A DNA stretch of 23,688 bases, from contig CAZDUS010000032.1 of assembly GCA_964508705.1 (NCBI GenBank), positions 1 to 23,688 on the forward strand. Direction: 5' to 3'. The position numbers and the translations under genes were made by a program. The notes under the pieces are model-generated. The model had not been told where the DNA came from. It was given only the letters and a program-made list of their open reading frames with translations, and made no database searches. Positions 16,692-23,688 of the stretch are shown piece by piece; position 1 is the stretch's first letter, and every line of letters starts with the position of its first letter. The stretch is from CAZDUS01 sp964508705. GTDB taxonomy: Bacteria > Verrucomicrobiota > Kiritimatiellia > CAIKKV01 > CAITUY01.

Positions 16692-18350
16692 TTATTTGGC
16701 GGCGCCGACTTCGACAACACTGACGTCGTAATTTTCCGGCGGCACGAATCCGAGGAGCCGGATGCAAGTGGCGGCGAGACTGCTGATGCCAAGGCCTTGG
16801 TGGGGCCCCAGTTTCAGGTTGGCCGAGCCGGACGGGTCATAGATGTAGACTGGGACAGGATTCAGCGAGTGGCTGGTTTTGACCTTGATGCGTCCATTTT
16901 CCACTTTGGTCTTTCCTGATTTCTTTTCGTGTTCATACATGTCGTCTGCATTGCCGTGGTCCGCCGAGACGATGAGGATGCCGCCGGCGGCCTGAATGGC
17001 AGGGATAAGGCGACCGAGGCACAGGTCCACGGTTTCGACCGCTATTTCGGTGGCATGATAGACGCCGGTGTGTCCGACCATATCTCCGTTGGGGAAGTTC
17101 AGTCGAATGAACCGGTGCTTGTTTGAGGCGATGGCCTCAAGGACGGTATCGGTGATCTCGGCGGCTTTCATCCATGGGCGCTGTTCGAAGGGGAGGACGT
17201 CAGAGGGGATCTCGATGTACTCCTCGAGTGAGTCGTTGAATTTGCCAGAACGATTTCCATTGAAGAAATAGGTGACGTGGCCGAATTTCTGGGTTTCGCT
17301 GATAGCCAGTTGGCGGACGCCGCTTTTGGCGAGATATTCGCCAACGGTATCCGCGATGGCTGGTGGGTCAACTAGAAAGCGTTTGGGTAATTTCAGGTCA
17401 CCATCATATTGCATGATCCCGGCGAATGAGACGTTGGGTCGTGGGGAGCGGTCAAACTCCGTCAAGGTCGAGTCTTCGAAAGCACGGCTGATTTCAATGG
17501 AACGGTCGCCCCGGAAATTGAAGAAGATAACGCTATCGTTATCTTTGATTGTCCCGATGGGTTGATTGTTTTCGGCAATGATGAAAGCGGGGAGATCCTG
17601 GTCGATGACGCGGGGTATGGCCTTGCGGCTGGATTCAATGGCTTCGCGTGTGGATGAGAACTGGGGCCCGATGCCTCGGACGTGGGTGTCCCAGCCTCGT
17701 TTAACCATATCCCAATTGGCACCGTAGCGGTCCATGGTGATGTTCATGCGTCCGCCACCCGAGGCGATGCGGTAGTCCACTGATTTATCGGAGTTCAATT
17801 CCGCAAGGAATAGTTCGAAAGGGTTGACGTAGTCGAGGGCAGAGGTTTCGCCGACATCGCGGCCATCTAGCAAGATGTGGATGCGGGCGCGTTTGACGCC
17901 TTCGCTTTTTGCCTGGATGAGCATCGCCTTTAAATGGTCAATATGGCTATGCACATTGCCGTCGGAGAAGAGTCCAATGAAATGGAGGGTAGAGTTGTGC
18001 TTCAGGCAGTTCGTGGTCTGATCTTTCCATGCCTGCCCGCGAAAGATGGATCCGGCAGCGATGGCTTCGCTGACGAGGCGGGCACCCTGAGCGAAGACGC
18101 GGCCGCATCCGATGGCGTTATGACCGACTTCGCTGTTTCCCATATCTTCGTCGCTGGGAAGACCGACGGCAGTGCCGTGAGCCTTGAGTTGGCTATAGAT
18201 AGAGTTGGACTTGAGCCAGTCGAGATGGGGGGTGAGAGCAGAGTGGACTGCATCGCCTTCAGTGTACTGCCCGATGCCTACGCCATCCATGATAACGAGC
18301 ACGACAGGGCCCTTGGGGCCAAGATAAGATGTCTTTTCCAATGAGTGCAT
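16692..18350 (-). CDS. gpmI: 2,3-bisphosphoglycerate-independent phosphoglycerate mutase
   Basis: Cytoplasmic glycolytic enzyme interconverting 3- and 2-phosphoglycerate; uses two metal ions, usually manganese, and a phosphoserine intermediate. 552 residues, rather long for a bacterial iPGM (about 510). Seen: metal ligand D22 in VIMDGVG, catalytic S73 in MGNSEVGH, the DGRDVGETSALDY loop, NFPNGDMVGHTG, and the second-metal motif SADHGNADDM. ATG 18350 has AAGGA at correct spacing. The gene ends directly at the start of the ykgJ-type gene. A candidate promoter lies at 18368-18396. Identity is not in doubt. Confidence 0.97.
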   Translation of the reverse strand: MHSLEKTSYLGPKGPVVLVIMDGVGIGQYTEGDAVHSALTPHLDWLKSNSIYSQLKAHGTAVGLPSDEDMGNSEVGHNAIGCGRVFAQGARLVSEAIAAGSIFRGQAWKDQTTNCLKHNSTLHFIGLFSDGNVHSHIDHLKAMLIQAKSEGVKRARIHILLDGRDVGETSALDYVNPFELFLAELNSDKSVDYRIASGGGRMNITMDRYGANWDMVKRGWDTHVRGIGPQFSSTREAIESSRKAIPRVIDQDLPAFIIAENNQPIGTIKDNDSVIFFNFRGDRSIEISRAFEDSTLTEFDRSPRPNVSFAGIMQYDGDLKLPKRFLVDPPAIADTVGEYLAKSGVRQLAISETQKFGHVTYFFNGNRSGKFNDSLEEYIEIPSDVLPFEQRPWMKAAEITDTVLEAIASNKHRFIRLNFPNGDMVGHTGVYHATEIAVETVDLCLGRLIPAIQAAGGILIVSADHGNADDMYEHEKKSGKTKVENGRIKVKTSHSLNPVPVYIYDPSGSANLKLGPHQGLGISSLAATCIRLLGFVPPENYDVSVVEVGAAK

Positions 18351-18367
18351 GATGTTCCTTGCCTTAA

Positions 18368-18396
18368 TATATATTTGAGCGGGTTAGTCTAGTAAA
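18368..18396 (-). promoter_or_regulatory. Candidate sigma70 promoter for gpmI
   Basis: On the minus strand TTTACT (18396-18391) and TATATA (18373-18368) are 17 nt apart. Transcription would start near 18361, giving a leader of about 10 nt that still includes the AAGGA ribosome site. Confidence 0.45.
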
Positions 18397-18466
18397 CTGG
18401 GATGAGGGCCGCAAGTTTGGCTTGAGGGGGGGCTGGCGCGGTTAAAAAGTGTGCATTGAATGAACA

Positions 18467-18495
18467 TTGCATGTAGCGAAGTCCTTCACTAGATT
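18467..18495 (+). promoter_or_regulatory. Candidate promoter for the O-antigen ligase gene
   Basis: TTGCAT (18467-18472) and TAGATT (18490-18495) with a 17-nt spacer. The start would fall near 18502, only about 3 nt before the ATG at 18505. No Shine-Dalgarno sequence precedes that ATG, which fits a leaderless mRNA. Confidence 0.35.
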
Positions 18496-18504
18496 TCTTA
18501 GCAA

Positions 18505-19734
18505 ATGAATGATGGTGCAAAGAATTCTGTATGGCTGGCTGGCTTTGAGGTGTGGGCGTTTGGTGCTCTGATCGCCACGGTGTTTTCTATCGTGTTTTCC
18601 ATTGTGCTTGGGCAGATGGCGGCTGGGATGTGTTATTTATTCTTCATGGTTGCGCTGATTCGCAGGCAAGTGCAAGGGCGTATGGGGATGTTGGCGTGGA
18701 CTGGGCTGGCATTTATTGCCGTCGCGGTAGCAAGTTCATTGTTGGCTGGTGGCGCCAGAGAGTTGTTTCACGATGCGGGAAAGTTACTGTGGTTCTTGTT
18801 GTTGCCCGTGACGGTTTCCTTGGTAAAGACACCCCGGCGTGCGATGCAAATAGTATGGGCCTTTCTTGGAGGTGGGTTGGTCCTTTCGTTGAAAGATTTG
18901 GTTATGCATCCGGTTCGGGCTATGAGGGACCCAGTGCCGAATTTCTTAACGGCGTTAATAGACAAAGGTTCTATGACGGATGGGCAAATGCTCATGCTGG
19001 CGGTGGTGTCGGGGACGGCAGTAGCGCTAGTGTTTATTCGGAATCAGCGGCGAGTTCCATTGTGGCTTTGGGTGATGTTGTCGGCACAGATAGCAGGGCT
19101 ATTGATTAACTTCAAACGAGGATCCTGGTTGTGTGCGGTGTTACTGGTAGGAGGGCTGCTGGTGTCCCATTTGAAATGGCGAGGGCTGCTGGTCGCGGTG
19201 ATTGTGGTGGCTGGATTAGTCGCGCTACCGCCAATTCAGAGCCGTTTAAGCGGCTTGGGGAGTGAATTCACAAGAGGAGATGGCAGGTTGGCCATGTGGA
19301 CGAAGGTTGCTCCTTCAATAGTTCAAGAGTATCCGATGGGTGTTGGTTATGGGCGTTTGACAAATGAAATGATGAAGCAGGCGTGGCCACGGATTGAGCC
19401 GAATCGGGATCACTTGCATGCCAATTGGGCTCAGGTTTTAGTGGAGACCGGATGGCCAGGGGTTAGTGTTTTTCTCTTGTGGATGGTGGGTGGAATTATT
19501 CTTGCGGTGCGGACTTTGCTGGTGGCGCGAAAAGGTGGGGCTCTGGAGAGGGTTGTGGCTCCTGTTATTGTTTTAATGTTGGCGGGCTTGATACTCAATG
19601 GATTCGTTGAGTACAATTTTGGAGACACTGAATTGATGTTCATCTATGCTGTGGTATTGGGGCTGACAACGGGCTTCTGGCGAGGGGGTGCCACTCATGC
19701 AGAAAGAACAGAATTTAGTCAGGTGGAGACTTAA
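18505..19734 (+). CDS. O-antigen ligase / polymerase family membrane protein (WaaL/Wzy_C)
   Basis: 409 residues, polytopic inner-membrane glycosyltransferase-type protein, with about ten hydrophobic segments. The Wzy_C features are in order: NFKRGSWL (around 200), a periplasmic region with GDGRLAMW, PMGVGYGRL, and DHLHANWAQVLVETGWPG (near 305), then C-terminal membrane segments. Members either ligate O-antigen to lipid A-core or polymerise or transfer glycans; sequence alone does not say which. It stands alone, divergent from gpmI and convergent with tadA, away from other polysaccharide genes, which is common for ligases. Start ATG 18505 is the first in frame and lacks a ribosome site. Confidence 0.85.
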   Translation: MNDGAKNSVWLAGFEVWAFGALIATVFSIVFSIVLGQMAAGMCYLFFMVALIRRQVQGRMGMLAWTGLAFIAVAVASSLLAGGARELFHDAGKLLWFLLLPVTVSLVKTPRRAMQIVWAFLGGGLVLSLKDLVMHPVRAMRDPVPNFLTALIDKGSMTDGQMLMLAVVSGTAVALVFIRNQRRVPLWLWVMLSAQIAGLLINFKRGSWLCAVLLVGGLLVSHLKWRGLLVAVIVVAGLVALPPIQSRLSGLGSEFTRGDGRLAMWTKVAPSIVQEYPMGVGYGRLTNEMMKQAWPRIEPNRDHLHANWAQVLVETGWPGVSVFLLWMVGGIILAVRTLLVARKGGALERVVAPVIVLMLAGLILNGFVEYNFGDTELMFIYAVVLGLTTGFWRGGATHAERTEFSQVET

Positions 19735-19742
19735 CGGCTCAG

Positions 19743-19775
19743 GCTGGATTTAGCTCAATCCAGCTCCGTGTTTTT
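19743..19775 (+). terminator. Probable terminator of the O-antigen ligase gene
   Basis: GCTGGATT (19743-19750) and AATCCAGC (19757-19764) form a perfect 8-bp stem with a 6-nt loop; TTTTT follows at 19771-19775. The right arm overlaps the tadA stop codon (19755-19757). Termination of minus-strand transcripts is less likely, as no T-run follows on that side. Confidence 0.6.
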
Positions 19776-20231
19776 ACGCCTTTTGGCTCGAAAGAACTCC
19801 TGTAGAATGCTGCGGCACTCGTTTTCCAGAATGCCAGCAATCACGGCGGGGTGATGATTGAGTGTGGGGTTTGACAAAATATTGAATACCGAAACAGCGC
19901 CACCTCGCAGAGAATCGGCGACGCCAAATACAACGGTTGGGATGCGTGCAAGAACGATGGCGCCCGCGCACATGGGGCACGGTTCTTTTGTGACGTAAAG
20001 CATGGTGTTTTCAAGTCGCCAATTGCCTATGGCGGTTGCCGCTTGAGTGATAGCTATCATTTCGGCATGGGCTGTCGGATCCTTGAGAAGCTCTGTTTGA
20101 TTGTGAGCTTTGCCAATCACTTGGCCATTATGAATAATGATCGCGCCCACAGGCACTTCGTCATTCCTGGCTGACTCCTGCGCCTCTTGCAAGGCGAGTC
20201 GCATATAATAGTCGTGCGATGGTTCGATCAT
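19755..20231 (-). CDS. tadA: tRNA-specific adenosine deaminase
   Basis: Converts the wobble adenosine A34 of tRNA-Arg(ACG) to inosine; essential in most bacteria. 158 residues, normal length. Zinc-site residues are all present: H55-A-E57 (E57 the proton shuttle), and P-C85-P-M-C88. The start NDEVPVGAIIIHNG and the C-terminal helix carrying basic residues (RAKRRKN) for tRNA contact also match. ATG 20231; ribosome site weak. It follows the aldolase-like gene by 79 nt and may be cotranscribed. Identity is secure, though other cytidine/adenosine deaminases share the zinc motif. Confidence 0.94.
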   Translation of the reverse strand: MIEPSHDYYMRLALQEAQESARNDEVPVGAIIIHNGQVIGKAHNQTELLKDPTAHAEMIAITQAATAIGNWRLENTMLYVTKEPCPMCAGAIVLARIPTVVFGVADSLRGGAVSVFNILSNPTLNHHPAVIAGILENECRSILQEFFRAKRRKNTELD

Positions 20232-20310
20232 GAGAAGTGGAGAAACCTTTTTCGCAATATCGACAGGAATGAGCCGGGAAATCTATTGCATAAATGGTCA
20301 ATACGGGCGA

Positions 20311-21303
20311 CTACTCCTTCTCGGTCATGTCGTCGTAAAACCGCACGATATCCGCGCAATGGCCGCTTTCCATGAATTTCATAGAATCTCTAGGATGCTG
20401 GTTAAGCATGCCGCTGATCATGTAAGGAATACTATAGCCCCAGAAGAATTCTTTGCGGAGCGGCTCAATGTTGTCGCGAATACATTTCAGAAGGGGGCGT
20501 AGGCGGTATTTGGGGTTATGCAGAAACCCAAGTAAGATTTCCGCAGGGCAGTTGCCTGCACCGCGACCTAGACCGGCAAGGCTGGCGTCGAGATAGTTTG
20601 CGCCACAAACGATAGATTCAACGGTGTTGGAGTAAGCGAGCTGGCAATTGTTATGCGTATGGATCCCAATTTGTTTTCCTGTGGGCTTGGTATATTTTTG
20701 AAATTTATGCATATACGCTCGAATTTGCTCGCTGTAAAGAGAGCCAAAACTGTCAACCAGATAGATAACGTCGACATCGGATTTGGCAAAGGATTCCAGG
20801 GCACCTTCCAGCTCGCATTCCGGTACGGTGGAAATGGCCATGAGATTGACGCAGGTTTCGTAGCCTTTGTCGTGGGCGTCCTTGATCATATCCAACGCCG
20901 TTGGAACCTGATGGATGTAGGTTGCAACGCGGATCATGTCCAGTACGCTTTTTGAGCGCGGGATAATGTCTGTATGGTAGTCGGTGCGCTCAGCGTCGGC
21001 CATAACAGAGAGTTTGACTGCGGGGTTCTTTTCACCAATAGCACGTCGCATGTCATCCTCGTCGCAGAACTTCCACAGACCATTTTCGGATGCTGAAAAA
21101 ATCCGTTTAGACCCTTTATAGCCAAGTTCCATGTAGTCGATGCCAGCGTCACAAACGGCTTGATAGACAGCATTGACAAGAGGGATGTCAAATTTGTGGT
21201 CGTTCATCAATCCGCCGTCGCGGATGGTGACGTCGAGAACCTTGATCTCAGGGCGGTATGAAATCCAACCCTTACTGCCGATTGCCTGTTCGTTGCCGCT
21301 CAT
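20311..21303 (-). CDS. HMGL-like aldolase (DRE-TIM metallolyase family)
   Basis: About 330 residues, divalent-metal-dependent TIM barrel related to 4-hydroxy-2-oxovalerate aldolases, HMG-CoA lyase and isopropylmalate synthases. Visible: catalytic TIRDGG (R28, D29) near the N-terminus, YMELGYKG, and metal ligands H215/H217 in GIHTHNN. The product may be a specialised lyase of unknown substrate; the family often sits in surface-polysaccharide or amino-acid clusters, and no neighbour here specifies a pathway. Start 21303 is chosen for GGAG 9 nt upstream; ATG 21333 and 21354 extend it but lack a usable ribosome site. A TTGACA on the minus strand at 21381-21376 may be its -35 box. Confidence 0.85.
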   Translation of the reverse strand: MSGNEQAIGSKGWISYRPEIKVLDVTIRDGGLMNDHKFDIPLVNAVYQAVCDAGIDYMELGYKGSKRIFSASENGLWKFCDEDDMRRAIGEKNPAVKLSVMADAERTDYHTDIIPRSKSVLDMIRVATYIHQVPTALDMIKDAHDKGYETCVNLMAISTVPECELEGALESFAKSDVDVIYLVDSFGSLYSEQIRAYMHKFQKYTKPTGKQIGIHTHNNCQLAYSNTVESIVCGANYLDASLAGLGRGAGNCPAEILLGFLHNPKYRLRPLLKCIRDNIEPLRKEFFWGYSIPYMISGMLNQHPRDSMKFMESGHCADIVRFYDDMTEKE

Positions 21304-21391
21304 GATGTATTTCTCCGCTTTTCTGGGGGACATTCCCGCAGGAAAGTGCAGCATTCAGTAGGTTTTTAGAGTATTTGTCAACTTGTGAATT

Positions 21392-21426
21392 AGTGATCGA
21401 TATGCCCGATGACTCTGCTGATCACT
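21392..21426. promoter_or_regulatory. Inverted repeat in the divergent aldolase/tpx control region
   Basis: AGTGATC (21392-21398) and GATCACT (21420-21426) form perfect 7-bp arms 21 nt apart, between the divergent genes. It could be a regulator site or a hairpin in one transcript. Confidence 0.3.
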
Positions 21427-21477
21427 TTTGGTAGAGTTCATGAGGTTTAGAGAGCAACTAAAAAATAGGAGGTCAAG

Positions 21478-21987
21478 ATGGCGACAATTACATTAAAAGG
21501 GACACCAATTCAAACCGTGGGATCATTGCCAAAAGTGGGGAGTACGGCGCCGGCATTTAAGCTTACGGGTGGCGATCTTGGTGACGTGGGTTTGGAGGCT
21601 TTCGCCGGAAAAAAGAAAGTGTTGAATATTGTTCCAAGTCTTGACACCGCAGTGTGTGCTTTGTCGGCAGAACGGTTCAATCGTGAAGCAGAGGCGTTGT
21701 CGGATACGGTTGTAATAAATATTTCGGCTGATTTGCCGTTTGCCCAGAAGCGATTCTGCGACAGCCAGTCACTGAAGCAGGTTGTGAATCTTTCCACAAT
21801 GCGGTCAACAGCATTTGGAAAGGATTATGGAGTGGCCATTCTGACAGGGCCGCTGGCGGGGTTGATGAGTCGGGCGGTGCTGGTTTTGGATCGAGACAAT
21901 AAGGTAATATATACCGAGCAAGTGCCTGAAATTGCTCAGGAGCCCAATTATGAGGCGATACTGTTTGCGCTGAAGAAAGTAGTCTAA
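21478..21987 (+). CDS. tpx: Thiol peroxidase (atypical 2-Cys peroxiredoxin)
   Basis: Reduces H2O2 and organic peroxides, recycled by thioredoxin. 169 residues, typical length. Peroxidatic C60 lies in DTAVCALS, where most family members have P-V-C after T57 (here Ala replaces the Pro); resolving C94 lies in ISADLPFAQKRFC. The conserved GPLAGLMSRAVLVLD and the QVPEI end are present. ATG 21478 follows a perfect AGGAGG. The TAA is immediately followed by the ATG of the DUF1638 gene, so the two are almost certainly one unit. Confidence 0.96.
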   Translation: MATITLKGTPIQTVGSLPKVGSTAPAFKLTGGDLGDVGLEAFAGKKKVLNIVPSLDTAVCALSAERFNREAEALSDTVVINISADLPFAQKRFCDSQSLKQVVNLSTMRSTAFGKDYGVAILTGPLAGLMSRAVLVLDRDNKVIYTEQVPEIAQEPNYEAILFALKKVV

Positions 21988-22704
21988 ATGATTCATTATC
22001 ATTTGATTGGCTGTCAGGTGTTGTGGCGGGAGTTCTGCTATTACGCAGCGTTGTCAGAGGCACATTTCACTTTTGATTTTCTCAAGCAAGGTTTGCACAA
22101 CACTCCAGAGCAATTGCGGGAATGCCTACAGGCGGCGGTAAACAAGGTTGATGAAGAGAAGTGCGATGCCATCCTGTTAGGGTACGGTCTTTGCAGCAAC
22201 GGGTTGGCGGGGATCAAGGCGGGAAAACATCGCCTGGTTGCGCCCAAAGCCCATGACTGCATTACATTTTTTCTGGGAACGAAAGAGCGATATCGTGAGT
22301 ATTTCGACAAACATCCGGGGACATATTGGTACACGCCGGGCTGGATCGAGTGTTCTCTCCAGCCAGGAAAAGAGCGGTACGATTTTCTCTTGAAACAGTA
22401 TGTGGAGAAGTACGGGGAGGATAACGGCGCATATTTGCTGGAGATGGAGCAGGGGTGGTTGAAGGAATACAATAATGTCGCTTATGTTGACTTGGGCTTT
22501 GGTAATAACCGTCGTTATCAAGAGTATTCCGCTGAATGCGCACAGTGGCTAGGTTGGCGGATTGATCATTTGGATGGTGATCCGAGTTTGATAAAGAATC
22601 TCCTGGCGGGTCGATGGGATCCTGATCAATTCTTGATCGTGGAGCCTGGTCAAATGATTATGCCTTCGCATGATGATCGAGTGATAACGGTTGCGTCTGT
22701 ATAA
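21988..22704 (+). CDS. DUF1638 domain protein
   Basis: 238 residues, cytoplasmic, function unknown. Conserved features of this family: IGCQVLWRE (C9), LLGYGLCSNG (C69), and APKAHDCITFFLG (H89, C91), which could form a metal site; the family is often found near corrinoid or methyl-transfer genes, but none is present here. ATG 21988 follows the tpx stop with no gap, so translation is probably coupled and expression may share redox regulation. The spacing of the Cys/His residues suggests metal binding by analogy only. Confidence 0.88.
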   Translation: MIHYHLIGCQVLWREFCYYAALSEAHFTFDFLKQGLHNTPEQLRECLQAAVNKVDEEKCDAILLGYGLCSNGLAGIKAGKHRLVAPKAHDCITFFLGTKERYREYFDKHPGTYWYTPGWIECSLQPGKERYDFLLKQYVEKYGEDNGAYLLEMEQGWLKEYNNVAYVDLGFGNNRRYQEYSAECAQWLGWRIDHLDGDPSLIKNLLAGRWDPDQFLIVEPGQMIMPSHDDRVITVASV

Positions 22705-23105
22705 TGGGTCAAGGTTTCTGCCATAGACAGATTCAGGGCGAAGTGAGTGATGGATGAGATTTTCTCGAGGATTGTTCCTCGTATCTCAAGCGGAAATCAT
22801 CATTTCAGTATGTGTGTAAGTAGTTCATGCATAATAACTAAGACGTCTAAACATCATCGATGATCTTGCCAGGAGAAGATGCATAAAATATTAATGGCGC
22901 CAGCTGATTAATTGGCATTGATAAGTTTGAATCGAAAATTGATTTGATGGAGTTTTGGGACTTGAAGGTCTTTTTGCGTGTGATAGAAGGGGAAGGCAGG
23001 TGATTTTTGCATAGAATATCCATGATAACTTTATGAAAAAAAGTCATCAATTACCTAGCAAAATAGCCATTCAATAAAAAAAGTTAAAAATTCAGTTTGC
23101 GGTGC
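22705..23105. other. AT-rich gene-free spacer before the rRNA promoter
   Basis: No supported gene: possible frames are short and lack good starts. A weak stem-loop at 22766-22781 (CGAGGA/TCCTCG) after the DUF1638 gene has no T-run. Two perfect palindromes, AGACGTCT (22841-22848) and ATCATCGATGAT (22853-22864), lie 4 nt apart. The A-rich tract at about 23072-23095 probably serves as UP element for the rRNA promoter. Confidence 0.55.
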
Positions 23106-23134
23106 TTGACTTTGCTGCATGGGGAAAGTATAAC
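23081..23134 (+). promoter_or_regulatory. rRNA promoter with UP element
   Basis: TTGACT (23106-23111) and TATAAC (23129-23134) are spaced by 17 nt, each one base from consensus. An A/T-rich stretch directly upstream resembles an UP element. Transcription would start near 23141, giving a leader of about 250 nt before the 16S rRNA. Confidence 0.8.
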
Positions 23135-23140
23135 TACGCA

Positions 23141-23390
23141 CAGAAATCGAGACATTGTGTCTCTGAAATTGATACGAGAGCGAGCCGATAACTGGTCGGC
23201 TGATTGATAAGGCGACCGGTGGTTTGGCTTGTTTTTGTGTCTTGTTCTTTGATAACGGAATAGTCTGCACAAACACTTCGATTCGGAAGTGGTGTGATTT
23301 GTTAAGCACATGTTCTAGCCTGATTCGCAGAAATGCGAATCAAATATAAGTCAAACCCCGACTGACTGGAAACGGTTGGTTGGTGGATTT
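23141..23390 (+). ncRNA. Pre-rRNA leader with boxA and stem-loops
   Basis: Elements in order: hairpin GAGACA/TGTCTC at 23149-23163; ACTGGTCG (23191-23198) with CGACCGGT (23213-23220), 8 bp with one G-U; a boxA-like TTGTTCTTTGATAAC at 23242-23256, the antitermination signal usual in rRNA leaders; CACTTC/GAAGTG at 23274-23291; TGATTCGCA (23321-23329), loop GAAA, TGCGAATCA (23334-23342); and an 11-bp stem at 23358-23383, GAAA-looped, formed only with G-U pairs. RNase III processing with the 16S trailer would lie partly outside this window. Confidence 0.6.
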
Positions 23391-23688
23391 TTTACGGAGA
23401 GTTTGATTCTGGCTCAGAACGAACGCTGGCAGCGTGGATTAGGCATGCAAGTCGAACGAAAGCCCTGAGTGTAGCAATACAAGCGGGGTGAGAGTGGCGG
23501 AAGGGCGAGGAACGCGTGGGCAATCTGCCTTTTAGTTGGGGATAACTTCGCGAAAGCGAAGCTAATACCGGATATGATGGTTTATCGCATGATGGATTAA
23601 TCAAAGATGGGGAACCGCAAGGTCCTGTCGCTAGAAGAGGAGCCCGCGTCCTATCAGCTTGTTGGTGAGGTAACGGCTCACCAAGGCT
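23391..23688 (+). rRNA. rrs: 16S ribosomal RNA, 5' part
   Basis: AGAGTTTGATTCTGGCTCAG from 23398 is the universal 27F site, followed by GAACGCTGGC..GCATGCAAGTCGAACG, the V1 region, CTAATACCGGAT near 23561-23572 and TTGGTGAGGTAACGGCTCACC near the end. The mature 5' end is placed at about 23391 by comparison with E. coli, about 7 nt before AGAGTTTGAT. The gene runs past the window. Its AACGAACGCTGG start and the variable regions look PVC-like to me, which needs a database comparison. Confidence 0.97.

Noticed and set aside
18552..19109. Alternative plus-strand frame within the O-antigen ligase gene
   Set aside because: The main frame has clear membrane segments and Wzy_C motifs; this one has no start signal or family.
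22766..22781. Stem-loop after the DUF1638 gene as a terminator
   Set aside because: The stem is only 6 bp and no T-run follows, so a factor-independent terminator is not supported.
22847..23050. Small minus-strand frame in the spacer before the rRNA
   Set aside because: 67 codons in AT-rich DNA with no convincing ribosome site or recognisable sequence.
22705..23390. tRNA gene or origin in the long spacer
   Set aside because: No cloverleaf-type T-loop (GTTCRANNC) and no DnaA-box cluster could be found.

Overview
The 3' end of the window is the start of a 16S rRNA gene. The protein set is that of a Gram-negative bacterium with an elaborate outer membrane: several beta-barrel proteins, an Omp85/TamB pair and an O-antigen ligase. 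A serine-type sulfatase paired with a SphA-like barrel, together with the look of the 16S 5' end, suggests a PVC-superphylum organism (Kiritimatiellota, Lentisphaerota or Verrucomicrobiota). That placement is inference; a 16S search would settle it. Coding DNA is moderately GC-rich, and the spacer before the rRNA is clearly AT-rich. I see no insertion sequence, CRISPR array, tRNA or prophage gene.

Layout. (1) 1-165: leader with a candidate promoter and a palindromic operator. (2) 166-16170: about twelve plus-strand genes with gaps of 50 nt or less, or stop/start overlaps, probably one or a few transcription units. They encode a periplasmic arylsulfatase, a SphA-like barrel, a second exported barrel, a secreted coiled-coil protein, a possible 43-residue protein, a third small barrel, a patatin phospholipase fused to an Omp85-type barrel, an unknown exported protein, a putative SleB-like lipoprotein hydrolase, an unknown exported protein, a TamA-like Omp85 protein and a TamB-like protein. 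(3) 16242-18350, minus strand: gpmI followed directly by a YkgJ-type cysteine-cluster gene that carries palindromic and G-rich insertions. (4) 18505-19734, plus: O-antigen ligase, possibly leaderless. (5) 19755-21303, minus: an HMGL-like aldolase gene and tadA. (6) 21478-22704, plus: thiol peroxidase and a DUF1638 gene, stop and start directly adjacent. (7) 22705-23390: AT-rich spacer with a strong rRNA promoter, boxA and a structured leader. (8) About 23391 to the end: 16S rRNA, partial.

The theme of region 2 is building and remodelling the cell envelope. TamA/TamB homologues help insert outer-membrane proteins and move phospholipid between membranes, the patatin fusion would hydrolyse phospholipid at or outside the outer membrane, and the remaining genes supply barrels, lipoproteins and a possible wall hydrolase. 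The uncharacterised trio at 8317-11497, tightly coupled and directly upstream of tamA-tamB, is the best candidate in this window for an undescribed envelope system.
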